A stretch of 64,000 nt of DNA from Liminaster sp045617885 (GTDB lineage Bacteria > Bacteroidota > Bacteroidia > Bacteroidales > UBA3663): contig JAZLJN010000031.1 in NCBI GenBank assembly GCA_045617885.1, positions 1 to 64,000 on the forward strand. The letters are read 5' to 3'. The position numbers and the translations under genes were made by a program. How positions within the stretch are numbered: position 1 is the stretch's first letter; every line of letters starts with the position of its first letter. The notes below the pieces were generated by a model. It did no database searches. It saw only the letters and a program-made list of their open reading frames with translations, and had not been told where the DNA came from. Below, in pieces: positions 1 through 8,246 of the stretch.

Positions 1-69
1 TTTTTTTTGTATAGTTAATGAAGAATTTATGATCATTAATGGTAATTCGCGTAGAAAAAGAAATCAAGA

Positions 70-1596
70 TCAGAAGAGCAAGATCAGGAAGGCGTAACCT
101 ACGATACCACCTACGATACCGATGATAAGACCTGCCTTTGCCATATCAAACTGTGGGATAATGCCCGTAGAAGAGGCGATAGCGTTAGGAGGAGTCGAGA
201 TAGGCAAGGTCATAGCGAGTGAAGCAGCCATAGCCGTAGCCATGATCAATGTCTTGAATCCGCCAACCTCTATCAAGGCAGGACCCATGCCCACGCCTAC
301 TGCACAGAGGATAGGAATGAGAAGTGCAGCGGTAGCAGAGTTACTGATGAAGTTAGAAAGAATCCAGCAGATCAGACCAGAAGAGATAAGCACTACGAGT
401 GGACTCCACTGGCTGAATGGAATAGCGTTGACAAAGTCGGCAGCAAGACCAGACTTGTTGAAGCCCAGACCGAGAGCGAAACCGCCAGCCACCATCCAGA
501 GGACTGACCAGTTGATCTTCTCAAGATCCTTCTTGCTCAAAAGACCGGTAAGGCAGAGGCAGCAGATAGGTACAAGTGCTACTACATTAGCGTCAAGACC
601 ATTATACTTGCCGGTGAACCACAGCAAAACGGTGAGGGCAAATGTCACACCTACCACCCAGGTCTTATAACCCTTGCGGGCATGTCCTTCAATCTTGATC
701 TCAATAGTCTCGCCCTTCTTGAATGGGAAGAGGAGGAGCAGTGCAGCCCAACCAATGGCAAGAATAAGCAGGGTGATTGGAGTCATAGCCATAACCCAGT
801 CTGAAAACTCTACACGTGAAGCCTCAATGCCCTTCTCCTGCAATTGCTGGATGATGGCAGGATCATTAAGGTATTTCTGTGCCAAGCCATTCGGAGGAGT
901 ACCGATTGGAGTAGCGATACCACCAATGTTTGCACCCAAAGGAATTGCCATAGCCAGTGCAATCTTTCCCTTCGAACCGTTGCCTGAAGGCATAGAGCGG
1001 AGCACAGGAGCCAGGAACGCAAGCATCATGGCAGCAGTAGCCGTGTTAGAGATAAATGCCGAGAAAAGGGCAGTGATCAGGATAAAACCGAGCAGAACCA
1101 TAGCAGGCTTCTTGCCGAAAGGCTTGAGCAGCAGCTTTGCCATAGCCACATCCAGTCCGACCTTCTCTACACCGATGGCGAGTACGAAACCGCCCATGAA
1201 GAGCATGATGATTGGGTCAGCAAAGCATGCCATGATGCTCTTGTAGCTGATCTGTGTGCCAAGTGCGGCAGCTGTAGGATCAGTGGCAGAAGGGTCAACG
1301 GCAAAGAACCATAGGGAGGAATCGCTGACCGTAAGCAGCATCACCACAATGATAAGTACTGAAGTACACCAGGTAGGGATAGCTTCAGAAAGCCAAAGGA
1401 TAGCTGCAGTGAGGAAGATAGCTACCATACGCTGCTCTACCAGCGAGATGCCGGGCAGACCGTAAGTAGCAGGATCAAGGATGAGAATGCCGAAATAGGC
1501 AATCAGTGCCAGCAAGCTTCCGATTACCGTCTTGGCATTTGAGGGGTTGCGGAAGTTCTTGTAGCGACGAACAAGGATGTTGTTTCGTAAGCTCAT
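70..1596 (-). CDS. DASS/SLC13-family sodium:dicarboxylate or anion symporter
   Basis: This is an inner-membrane symporter of the divalent anion:sodium family, which usually imports succinate, malate or related dicarboxylates (sometimes sulfate) with sodium. About twelve hydrophobic segments are visible. Both family signatures occur: SNTATAA near residue 183 with TPIGTPPN near 229, and the second-half repeat SNSATAA near 420 with ISTPPNA after it. I chose the start at 1596 (MSLRNN, 508 aa). The frame stays open to 1704, but a -7 promoter box at 1648-1655 lies inside that extension, so the extension should not be transcribed. It stands alone and divergent from the channel gene. The exact substrate cannot be read from the sequence. 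Confidence 0.9.
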   Translation of the reverse strand: MSLRNNILVRRYKNFRNPSNAKTVIGSLLALIAYFGILILDPATYGLPGISLVEQRMVAIFLTAAILWLSEAIPTWCTSVLIIVVMLLTVSDSSLWFFAVDPSATDPTAAALGTQISYKSIMACFADPIIMLFMGGFVLAIGVEKVGLDVAMAKLLLKPFGKKPAMVLLGFILITALFSAFISNTATAAMMLAFLAPVLRSMPSGNGSKGKIALAMAIPLGANIGGIATPIGTPPNGLAQKYLNDPAIIQQLQEKGIEASRVEFSDWVMAMTPITLLILAIGWAALLLLFPFKKGETIEIKIEGHARKGYKTWVVGVTFALTVLLWFTGKYNGLDANVVALVPICCLCLTGLLSKKDLEKINWSVLWMVAGGFALGLGFNKSGLAADFVNAIPFSQWSPLVVLISSGLICWILSNFISNSATAALLIPILCAVGVGMGPALIEVGGFKTLIMATAMAASLAMTLPISTPPNAIASSTGIIPQFDMAKAGLIIGIVGGIVGYAFLILLF

Positions 1597-1647
1597 GGTG
1601 AAAGTGTTGGTATTGTTTTTTATTAGTTTTTGTTCAAAAATCGCTGC

Positions 1648-1655
1648 CAAAGATA
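1648..1655 (-). promoter_or_regulatory. -7 promoter box of the DASS transporter gene
   Basis: TATCTTTG on the minus strand matches the Bacteroidetes -7 consensus TAnnTTTG. It predicts transcription starting near 1642, about 45 nt before the ATG at 1596. A TTTG about 23 nt further upstream may serve as the -33 element. Confidence 0.6.
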
Positions 1656-1750
1656 CACTATTTTTTGATACAGCGCTACAAAAGAGACCATTTTTCTTTG
1701 GCATTGTATGTTTTTTGCTATTTTTTTATATAAAATAGGACAAAAATGCG

Positions 1751-1758
1751 TATATTTG
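1751..1758 (+). promoter_or_regulatory. -7 promoter box immediately before the channel start codon
   Basis: TATATTTG is followed by only CACC before the ATG at 1763. With the usual spacing in this phylum the transcript would begin at or next to the start codon, so the mRNA is predicted to be leaderless. No convincing -33 TTTG was found. Confidence 0.6.
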
Positions 1759-1762
1759 CACC

Positions 1763-2638
1763 ATGAATATCAAGGAAAAGTGGAATGCCCTGATGTGCAA
1801 TCAGGCGTTGAAGGACAAGTTGTACGACATAATCTTCGAGAGTGATTCGCCTAAAGGTAAGAAATTTGACATCCTGCTGATGGTGGCCATTACGGTCAGC
1901 ATCCTGATTACGATGTTTGACTCTCTGTTCACTAATTATTATGCAACCATAGCTCTGGTAGTGCTTGAGTACGGGTTGACGCTGTTCTTCACGTTCGAGT
2001 ATCTGGCGCGTCTGTACTGTTCGCCCAAACCAAGGGCCTATGCATTGAGTTTCTTCGGACTGATTGACCTGATCTCCATCCTGCCTATGTATCTGGGCTT
2101 CTTCTTGCATGGTGCAAGGTTTATGATTGTGTTGCGTTCGTTCCGACTCATTCGCATCTTCCGTATCTTCAAGCTCTTCAGTTTCCTGCAGGAGGGTTAT
2201 CTGCTGCTTGAGAGCATCAAGCAGTCCATGAAGAAGATTTCTGTTTTCTTCATGTTCGTAGTCATTATTGTGACCTGTCTGGGTACAATCGTATATATGG
2301 TGGAGGGACGTGAACCAGATACCCAGTTTACAGATATCCCCACCGCTATCTATTGGGCAATCGTGACAATGACCACCGTCGGATATGGAGATATTACACC
2401 CGTGACTCCCGCCGGAAAGTTCTTCAGCGCCATTGTGATGCTGCTGGGCTATACTATCATGGCAGTTCCTACCGGCATTGTGAGTGCCACGATGATCCGT
2501 AACAGTCAGAATGCAGCCAGTAGGGTTTGTCCTAATTGCGGTAAGTCAGGACATGATGAGACAGCCACCCACTGTAAGTATTGTGGCAGCGAACTGGAAG
2601 ATGCTATCGGAGAGCGTTCGGAAGATGATCTGCTCTGA
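1763..2638 (+). CDS. Voltage-gated-type potassium channel with C-terminal zinc ribbon
   Basis: This is a six-transmembrane inner-membrane ion channel of the ion_trans family. The selectivity filter TVGYGD is at residues 205-210, between the pore helix and S6, and indicates potassium selectivity. The S4-like segment at about 125-137 has arginines at three-residue spacing (RSFRLIRIFRIFK), so voltage sensing is plausible. The C-terminal tail carries CPNC at 256-259 and CKYC at 271-274, a four-cysteine zinc ribbon that should lie in the cytoplasm. That tail replaces the RCK or cyclic-nucleotide domains common in other bacterial channels. The length of 291 aa is normal for the type. Confidence 0.9.
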   Translation: MNIKEKWNALMCNQALKDKLYDIIFESDSPKGKKFDILLMVAITVSILITMFDSLFTNYYATIALVVLEYGLTLFFTFEYLARLYCSPKPRAYALSFFGLIDLISILPMYLGFFLHGARFMIVLRSFRLIRIFRIFKLFSFLQEGYLLLESIKQSMKKISVFFMFVVIIVTCLGTIVYMVEGREPDTQFTDIPTAIYWAIVTMTTVGYGDITPVTPAGKFFSAIVMLLGYTIMAVPTGIVSATMIRNSQNAASRVCPNCGKSGHDETATHCKYCGSELEDAIGERSEDDLL

Positions 2639-2651
2639 TAAGTAATAATTT

Positions 2652-2676
2652 AAGTTTCGGATATCTTCCGAAACTT
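2652..2676 (+). terminator. Hairpin between the channel and DUF3109 genes
   Basis: A perfect 10-bp stem (AAGTTTCGGA with TCCGAAACTT) closes a 5-nt loop 13 nt after the channel stop codon. No strong T run follows, so it may be a weak terminator or an intercistronic processing hairpin. Confidence 0.45.
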
Positions 2677-2694
2677 GAATAGTAAATTCTATCT

Positions 2695-3339
2695 ATGGTA
2701 CATATTGGAGATACGCTGGTAAGCGAAGATATCCTGGGCGAGGCATTCTGCTGTGACCTGAAGTCATGCAAGGGCGAATGCTGCAACAGTGAGGGAGAGA
2801 GCGGCGCTCCTCTGGACGAAGAGGAACTGGAGGCGCTTCAGGAGGTTTTGCCTATTGTATGGGATGACCTGACACCACGCGCCCAGCAGCTGATCCGTGA
2901 ACAGGGACCTTATTTCCGTGATAAGGCAGGTGACTGGGTCACTTCAGTAGTGGATGGGCGTGATTGCGTATTCTGTACCTATGACACGCTCACCATGGGA
3001 GAGGAGCGCATTGAAGGCGCATGCCTCTGTGCCATTGAGAAGGCATTCCGTGAAGGGAAGTTCCAGACGCTGAAAAGTTATCGTGAGGGCAAGGTCCCAT
3101 TTATGAAACCGATATCCTGCCATCTGTACCCCGTCAGGCTTAAGCAGATTGGCGAATATACAGCCCTGAATTATGATGAGCAGCCTAAGATGTGCGGCTG
3201 TGCCAAGAAACTGGGCAGAAGGCTGAATGTCCACGTGTACCAATGCCTGAAAGATGCTCTGATCCGGAAATTCGGCGAACAGTGGTATCAGGAATTAGAG
3301 ACCTGTGCCGAAGAAATGAAAAAAATAGGCATGATTTGA
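2695..3339 (+). CDS. DUF3109 family cysteine-rich protein
   Basis: This 214-aa protein matches the DUF3109 family, which is widespread in Bacteroidetes and has no established function. Cysteines dominate: CCDLKSCKGECC near residues 20-31, DCVFC near 86-90, CLC near 105, SCHLYP near 141 and CGC near 168. The pattern suggests a metal or iron-sulfur centre resembling the YkgJ zinc/iron-chelating group. No signal peptide or membrane segment is seen, so it should be cytosolic. It follows the channel gene by 56 nt, across a hairpin, and a terminator-like hairpin follows it. Confidence 0.85.
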   Translation: MVHIGDTLVSEDILGEAFCCDLKSCKGECCNSEGESGAPLDEEELEALQEVLPIVWDDLTPRAQQLIREQGPYFRDKAGDWVTSVVDGRDCVFCTYDTLTMGEERIEGACLCAIEKAFREGKFQTLKSYREGKVPFMKPISCHLYPVRLKQIGEYTALNYDEQPKMCGCAKKLGRRLNVHVYQCLKDALIRKFGEQWYQELETCAEEMKKIGMI

Positions 3340-3366
3340 ACAGAAAAATAGAGAAAAAAATAAAAA

Positions 3367-3404
3367 ATAGCCTCGATTTGGAAAAAATCGGGGTTATATT
3401 TTTG
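3367..3404 (+). terminator. Terminator-like hairpin after the DUF3109 gene
   Basis: TAGCCTCGATTT pairs with AAATCGGGGTTA, with G-T pairs, and ATATTTTTG follows. It lies about 30 nt after the stop and just before the next promoter. Confidence 0.5.
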
Positions 3405-3431
3405 TAGATTGGCAGAAAATTCTTATCTTCG
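3401..3431 (+). promoter_or_regulatory. Promoter of the coiled-coil/zapA/rny run
   Basis: TTTG at 3401-3404 is separated by 19 nt from TATCTTCG at 3424-3431. This is close to the Bacteroidetes consensus TTTG-N19/20-TAnnTTTG, with C in place of one T. Transcription should begin near 3437, about 50 nt before the first start codon. Confidence 0.65.
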
Positions 3432-3487
3432 CACAGAATTTTGTATTTTATCAGCTATTCGGTAACTTGTAAACTGCCCGGATAATT

Positions 3488-3784
3488 ATGAGTCAAGATC
3501 TCCGATTACTGACCACAGAGCTGAAGTCACTCGTCAGCCAGCTGAAAAGCAGATGTATTGAGGCGGAGGCACGTGTGTCTGATTTGCAGCGTCAGGTCAG
3601 AGAACAGCAGGGCTCAATAGATCTGTTGCAGCAGCAATTGTCTGAAATGAATACAAAGTATCAGAACCTGCAGTTGGGACTTGCTGCCACTGGCAATCAG
3701 CCGGAACAGGTGGCAAAGCTCCGTGAGCAGTACCTCGCTATGGTAAGCGAGATTGATGCCTGCATCGCTAAACTTCAGTATTAA
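3488..3784 (+). CDS. Small coiled-coil protein upstream of zapA
   Basis: This 98-aa cytosolic protein is almost entirely predicted coiled coil: heptad-like leucines and many Gln/Glu/Arg residues run from about residue 5 to 75. It directly precedes zapA (46 nt) and is followed by rny, an arrangement I associate with Bacteroidetes. The position and size suggest a division-associated partner, comparable in style to ZapB, but I see no sequence signature that proves this. There is no signal peptide. It should be co-transcribed with zapA from the promoter at 3401-3431. Confidence 0.75.
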   Translation: MSQDLRLLTTELKSLVSQLKSRCIEAEARVSDLQRQVREQQGSIDLLQQQLSEMNTKYQNLQLGLAATGNQPEQVAKLREQYLAMVSEIDACIAKLQY

Positions 3785-3830
3785 CCGATGGCAATCGAAG
3801 CAAATCAACCAAGGAGTATAGTGCTGCAAT

Positions 3831-4148
3831 ATGGATAACAAAATCAGAATTAATATACAAGTAGGCGAATCGTTCTACCCCCTTTGGGTAGATATGGAGG
3901 AGGAACCGCTCTTTCGCGAGGCAGCGCGCATGATCAATCGGCGCTTGGTAGCCTACAATACGAAGTTCAGAGGTGCTAACCTCCCACCAGAAGCTATGTT
4001 GGCAATGGCAGCAGTGGATTTGGCTGTCTGCTGCCAGAAGACCAGCCAGAGCGTTAGTCTGGGGAATATTGAGTCCGATCTGAAAGACGTAGTAGAGGAT
4101 CTGCAGTCCTTTGCAAAGTCGGATACGAATGAACTTATTGTGGACTAA
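3831..4148 (+). CDS. zapA: Cell division protein ZapA
   Basis: ZapA binds FtsZ and promotes bundling of Z-ring filaments at mid-cell. The 105-aa product has the family layout: an N-terminal beta-rich head (KIRINIQVGESFYPLWVD) followed by a long helix that dimerises. The EEPLFREAARMINRR segment is the characteristic head-to-helix transition. It is normal in length. It lies between the coiled-coil gene and rny, consistent with a division and RNA-turnover operon. About 120 nt of leader separate it from rny. Confidence 0.85.
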   Translation: MDNKIRINIQVGESFYPLWVDMEEEPLFREAARMINRRLVAYNTKFRGANLPPEAMLAMAAVDLAVCCQKTSQSVSLGNIESDLKDVVEDLQSFAKSDTNELIVD

Positions 4149-4271
4149 CCTTATTCTGAATACCCATCCTTTAGTGCATCCAATCCCGTCTTACCCGTAA
4201 CAAGCCAATTGTTACAGGCAGATAATTGTGTACTATACATCCTATTTAAACATATTTAATTTTACCTTTTA

Positions 4272-5810
4272 ATGAACGCATCAATCATTATAGCAGCAAT
4301 CCTTGGCTTGCTCGTAGGAGGAGGCATTGTATTTGCTGTATGGAATTTCTTTTTGGGCAAAACCTATAAGAACACGTTGGCTGAAGCAGAGAAGGCAGGA
4401 GAAGTATTGAGAGATCAGAAGCTTCTGGAGGCCAAAGAGCGTATCAGCCGTATGCAGTCAGACCTGGATCGTCAGGCAAATCAGCGTAATCAGAAGATTC
4501 AGCAGAACGAACAGCGCATCAAGCAGCAGCAACAGCAGTTGCAGCAGAAGCAGTCAGAGCTGGATCGGAAGATGAATGACAATGAGAATACCCGTCAGAA
4601 CCTGCAGAAGCAGCTTGACGTAGTAGAGCAGAAGAATCAGGAAGCTGAGGCAAGGATTCTGGAGGGCCGACAGATGCTTGAGCAGATTGCAGGCTTGAGC
4701 GCCGAAGAGGCAAAGAAGACTCTGATTGAGAACCTCAAGGATGAGGCAAAGACAGAGGCTGCCAGCTACATCAATGAGATTATGGACGATGCCCGAATGA
4801 CAGCCAACAAGGAGGCAAAGAGCATCGTGATCAAGACAATCCAGCGCGTGGCAAGTGAGACGGCAGTGGAGAATGCCGTGACGGTATTCCACATTGATTC
4901 GGATGAGGTCAAGGGTCGTATCATTGGTCGTGAGGGACGTAACATCCGTGCCCTTGAGGCAGCCACTGGCGTTGAGGTGGTAGTAGATGATACCCCTGAA
5001 GCTATCGTGCTCTCTTGCTTTGATCCTGTGCGCCGTGAGATTGCACGCCTCGCCCTGCATCAGCTGGTGCTTGACGGCCGCATCCATCCTGCACGTATTG
5101 AGGAGGTGGTTGCCAAGGTAAAGAAGCAGCTTGAAGAGGAAATCATTGAGACCGGCAAGCGCACCTGTATTGATATGGGCGTACATGGCCTGCATCCGGA
5201 ATTGATCCGTATGATTGGCAAGATGAAGTATCGCTCAAGCTATGGTCAGAACCTGCTTCAGCATGCCCGTGAGACTGCTAACCTCTGTGCCATCATGGCA
5301 GCAGAGCTCGGACTTAATGTCAAGAAGGCACGTCGTGCCGGCTTGCTTCATGACATCGGCAAGGTGCCTGATGATGAGCCAGAATTGCCACACGCACTGC
5401 TCGGCGCCAAGATTGCTGAAGAGTATAAGGAGAAGCCGGATATTTGCAATGCCATTGCAGCTCACCATGAGGAGTGTGAGATGACCTCAATCATTGCTCC
5501 TATCGTGCAGATCTGTGATGCTATCTCTGGCGCCCGTCCTGGTGCCCGCCGTGAGATTGTAGAGGCTTACATCAAGCGTCTTAATGATCTGGAGAATCTG
5601 GCACAGGCTTACCCAGGCGTTGTCAAGTCTTATGCTATTCAGGCAGGCCGTGAGCTTCGTGTCATTGTAGGTGCAGATAAGGTAACAGATGCCGAGTCAG
5701 AGAAGCTGTCAGCAGATATTGCTACCAAGATCCAGAAGGAGATGACCTATCCGGGTCAGGTGAAGATTACCGTAATCCGCGAGACCCGTTCTGTAGCTTA
5801 CGCTAAGTAA
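4272..5810 (+). CDS. rny: Ribonuclease Y
   Basis: RNase Y is a membrane-anchored endoribonuclease that starts mRNA decay. The 512-aa product has the full family order: an N-terminal transmembrane helix (about 4-26), a long Gln/Glu/Lys-rich coiled coil (about 30-200), a KH RNA-binding domain with GRIIGREGRNIRALE (about 213-227), and an HD phosphohydrolase domain with LLHDIGK (about 357-363) and the later AHHEE. All key residues are present. ricT begins 6 nt after the stop. RicT homologues work with RNase Y in Bacillus, so the adjacency is functionally suggestive. Confidence 0.95.
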   Translation: MNASIIIAAILGLLVGGGIVFAVWNFFLGKTYKNTLAEAEKAGEVLRDQKLLEAKERISRMQSDLDRQANQRNQKIQQNEQRIKQQQQQLQQKQSELDRKMNDNENTRQNLQKQLDVVEQKNQEAEARILEGRQMLEQIAGLSAEEAKKTLIENLKDEAKTEAASYINEIMDDARMTANKEAKSIVIKTIQRVASETAVENAVTVFHIDSDEVKGRIIGREGRNIRALEAATGVEVVVDDTPEAIVLSCFDPVRREIARLALHQLVLDGRIHPARIEEVVAKVKKQLEEEIIETGKRTCIDMGVHGLHPELIRMIGKMKYRSSYGQNLLQHARETANLCAIMAAELGLNVKKARRAGLLHDIGKVPDDEPELPHALLGAKIAEEYKEKPDICNAIAAHHEECEMTSIIAPIVQICDAISGARPGARREIVEAYIKRLNDLENLAQAYPGVVKSYAIQAGRELRVIVGADKVTDAESEKLSADIATKIQKEMTYPGQVKITVIRETRSVAYAK

Positions 5811-5816
5811 TTCGCT

Positions 5817-7076
5817 ATGGCAAAGAAGCAGAATTTAGAAATAGATAGCATCGAACCCCTGATCTCTTTCCAGACAGAGCCCAGCGTGAAGGATTCGGAT
5901 TCCAACCGAAGCCTCTGCCATGCATGCAAGCAGGATAAGCCGCAGATGGTATTTGACTATCTGGGCGATGCTCCCGAGCTTGTAGAGGAATGCCCGTACG
6001 TGGAGGTGCAATTTAAGAATACACGCAAGGGATATTATCTGAACGATCAGAAACTTGATCTGCATAAGGGCGACATCGTAGCTGTAGAGGGAAATCCCGG
6101 ACATGATATCGGTGAGGTGACCCTGACCGGCTATCTTGTGCACCTTCAGATGAAGAAGTGCAATTTCCATTTTGATTCCCCGGACGCCCAGCGCAAGGTC
6201 TTTCGCATTGCAAGGGAGAATGACATGGAGCGCTACCATGAGGCAAAGGCTCGTGAACATGAGACGATGCTTCAGAGCCGGCAGATAGCCGAAGGTTTGG
6301 GTCTGGAGATGAAGATTGGTGACGTAGAGTTCCAGGGCGACGGGCAGAAAGCCATCTTCTACTACATTGCAGATGGGCGCGTGGATTTCCGTCAGCTGAT
6401 TAAGGATTTGGCGGCGGCGTTCAAGGTGCGAATTGAGATGAAGCAGATTGGCGCGCGTCAGGAGGCAGGACGCATTGGCGGTATTGGACCTTGCGGACGT
6501 GAGCTTTGTTGTGCAAAGTGGCAGACCAAGTTCCAGTCGGTCGGCACTGCTGCTGCCCGTTTTCAGGATCTTTCACTCAATCCGCAAAAGCTGGCAGGAC
6601 AATGTGCCAAGCACAAATGCTGCCTCAACTATGAGGTGGACTGCTATATGGAGGCGGCAAAGGAGATTCCAGGCAAGGATATTGTTCTCTATACGATGGA
6701 TAGTGAATACCATCTGTTCAAGACAGATATCCTGGCAGGTCTTTGCACCTATTCCACCGGACGCGAGGGCGGATTCAATACAGTCACCATCAGTGCGCAG
6801 CGTGCGTTCGATGTATATCGCATGAACAAGCGGGGTGAGAAGCCAGAGAAGCTTGCACTTAATGAGGGCGAAGCGGATGAAATCCCAGAGTTCACAGATG
6901 GTGTGGGTGATGAGGAGATCAATCGCTTTGACCGCAGGAAGAAGAATAAAAGCAGGAATAAGAAACATAATCATGACAAAAAGCCGAAAGAGCATCATGA
7001 AAATAACAATGACCATGGCAACAATGTTCGCCATGGGAATAATCCTGACAAGCCAAACCGCATGCAGTCCGAGTGA
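5817..7076 (+). CDS. ricT: RicT/YaaT-like PSP1-domain protein
   Basis: This 419-aa cytosolic protein contains a PSP1 C-terminal domain. In Bacillus the homologue RicT (YaaT) belongs to the iron-sulfur Ric complex that modulates RNase Y, and here it sits directly behind rny. The cysteine motifs expected for Fe-S ligation are present: GPCGRELCCAKW near 222-233, then CAKHKCCLNYEVDC near 262-275. After about residue 365 the protein becomes a low-complexity Lys/Asn/His-rich tail. The last 80 nt of this tail overlap the start of gldH in another frame. The role is inferred from homology and position. Confidence 0.88.
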   Translation: MAKKQNLEIDSIEPLISFQTEPSVKDSDSNRSLCHACKQDKPQMVFDYLGDAPELVEECPYVEVQFKNTRKGYYLNDQKLDLHKGDIVAVEGNPGHDIGEVTLTGYLVHLQMKKCNFHFDSPDAQRKVFRIARENDMERYHEAKAREHETMLQSRQIAEGLGLEMKIGDVEFQGDGQKAIFYYIADGRVDFRQLIKDLAAAFKVRIEMKQIGARQEAGRIGGIGPCGRELCCAKWQTKFQSVGTAAARFQDLSLNPQKLAGQCAKHKCCLNYEVDCYMEAAKEIPGKDIVLYTMDSEYHLFKTDILAGLCTYSTGREGGFNTVTISAQRAFDVYRMNKRGEKPEKLALNEGEADEIPEFTDGVGDEEINRFDRRKKNKSRNKKHNHDKKPKEHHENNNDHGNNVRHGNNPDKPNRMQSE

Positions 7077-7536
7077 GCCTGATGCGGTATTAGATAATTC
7101 GGTCGATGTCCGTCTTGATGGGTGGGCATCGACCGATACGCTATTTTATCCGTTTACTGTCGCTGATCCGGCTACCGTGACCAGTCCGCTGTTGCTTCAT
7201 CATCAATATCGTATGAAGTTGAGCATTCGGCATTCTTCGGAATATCCTCTTCTTAATGTCCCATTCCGGCTCTTGTTGCAGCAGACAGATACAGTGGGCG
7301 GTTATTTGCATCCGATTAAGAATCTGCTTCATCTGGATCTGGCTCCCGAGGTAAGGGATACTACCGGAATGCCTATAGGTACATACTGGGGATCCTTATA
7401 TACCATTGAAAACACTCTCCCGGAGCATTCGTTCCGTTTTGATTCCGTGGGTTCCTACAGATTCCTTATTATTCCGGAGATCGGTGGTCAGAAAAAGATT
7501 CCCGGCATTGCCTCCATTGGCATCCGGTTAGAATAA
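6997..7536 (+). CDS. gldH: Gliding motility lipoprotein GldH
   Basis: GldH is a lipoprotein named from Flavobacterium gliding; in non-gliding Bacteroidales it is conserved with an unclear envelope role. From 6997 the product is 179 aa and begins with a lipoprotein signal peptide ending in SQTAC (Cys at residue 23), followed by a beta-rich domain ending in PGIASIGIRLE. I chose 6997 because it gives a typical Lys-containing signal peptide; ATGs at 6973 and 7015-7033 are alternatives. All plausible starts lie inside ricT, so the signal peptide is encoded in a different frame of the RicT tail. No porT or other gld gene is nearby. Confidence 0.82.
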   Translation: MKITMTMATMFAMGIILTSQTACSPSEPDAVLDNSVDVRLDGWASTDTLFYPFTVADPATVTSPLLLHHQYRMKLSIRHSSEYPLLNVPFRLLLQQTDTVGGYLHPIKNLLHLDLAPEVRDTTGMPIGTYWGSLYTIENTLPEHSFRFDSVGSYRFLIIPEIGGQKKIPGIASIGIRLE

Positions 7537-7661
7537 GGGAGATGTACTATCCCTCCCAGAGCAAGCACTCTACAACTTCATACTATGGTAGGCTTTGTCT
7601 AACCCACATTTGATGCATTCGAAAACTATTATTGCTAATCATTCCTTATACTACAACAATT

Positions 7662-7695
7662 ACTTCCAGAAGTGCTATTGTTCACCTCTGGAAGT
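7662..7695. terminator. Hairpin in the gap after gldH
   Basis: ACTTCCAGAAGTG pairs with CACCTCTGGAAGT (12 of 13 positions) around an 8-nt loop. No clear T run follows on either strand. It lies between the convergent gldH and the small secreted-protein operon. I see no gene in the remaining 250 nt. Confidence 0.4.
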
Positions 7696-7785
7696 ATGTT
7701 GACTTTCTATAATATCCTTGCAAGATATAGGCAACCTGTTATTTCCGAGCTTAGGTTATTTCATCAAAGCTCTATTTAATGTATT

Positions 7786-8235
7786 TTAACGTGTAGCCTT
7801 AAAAGAATAAGCACCTATTTTGATAATATATGTGGCTGAATGGGGCAAAATGATTTCAGTATCCCCACTCTCACTTCGGCTGAGGAGCTCACCAGATATA
7901 CTATAGACCATGATGGGGTCTTTAGCTCCCGTTACCGACAAGATATTATCGTTAATACTGATAATTGGCGAATCAAAGGCTAATGACTTAATGGACTCAT
8001 TGTTATTCTCACAAGTCGTGAATTTTACAATCTGGGTAATATCCAAGACAAGAACATTCGCACCATCAGAAACGATTGAGATAGAATTCCCATCAGGTAA
8101 AATACGCGGATTGCTACTAAACAGATAGCTGTATGTATTGCCCTCTGTAGTGCTTACCTGCAGCATTGTATCAGTAGCTCTGGCTTTGGCTGTAAATAGA
8201 CTAGTGATACAGCATAATATAGCTAGTTTTTTCAT
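7786..8235 (-). CDS. Small secreted protein with T9SS-like C-terminal segment
   Basis: This 149-aa protein has a signal peptide (MKKLAILCCITSLFTAKARA). Its N-terminal beta-rich repeat resembles a pattern common in Bacteroidales surface proteins: an xVSTTEG strand, then an IxxxGxxxxVLDITQIVKFTT strand. The last 50 residues (SVTGAKDPIMVYSISGELL, then the final YIIKIG strand) resemble the type A sorting-domain fold of the type IX secretion system, but a true signal needs comparison. It starts 11 nt after the upstream gene ends, so the two are co-transcribed. I do not recognise a function. Confidence 0.65.
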   Translation of the reverse strand: MKKLAILCCITSLFTAKARATDTMLQVSTTEGNTYSYLFSSNPRILPDGNSISIVSDGANVLVLDITQIVKFTTCENNNESIKSLAFDSPIISINDNILSVTGAKDPIMVYSISGELLSRSESGDTEIILPHSATYIIKIGAYSFKATR

Positions 8236-8246
8236 ATGCAGGTTTT

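Noticed and set aside
1..69. Possible feature at the window start
   Set aside because: Only AT-rich sequence after the transporter stop; no terminator or gene start could be supported.
1597..1704. N-terminal extension of the DASS transporter
   Set aside because: A promoter -7 box lies within it and the extension has no membrane or signal character.
4149..4271. Possible 6S RNA between zapA and rny
   Set aside because: The gap of 123 nt is too short for 6S RNA and shows no long bulged hairpin.
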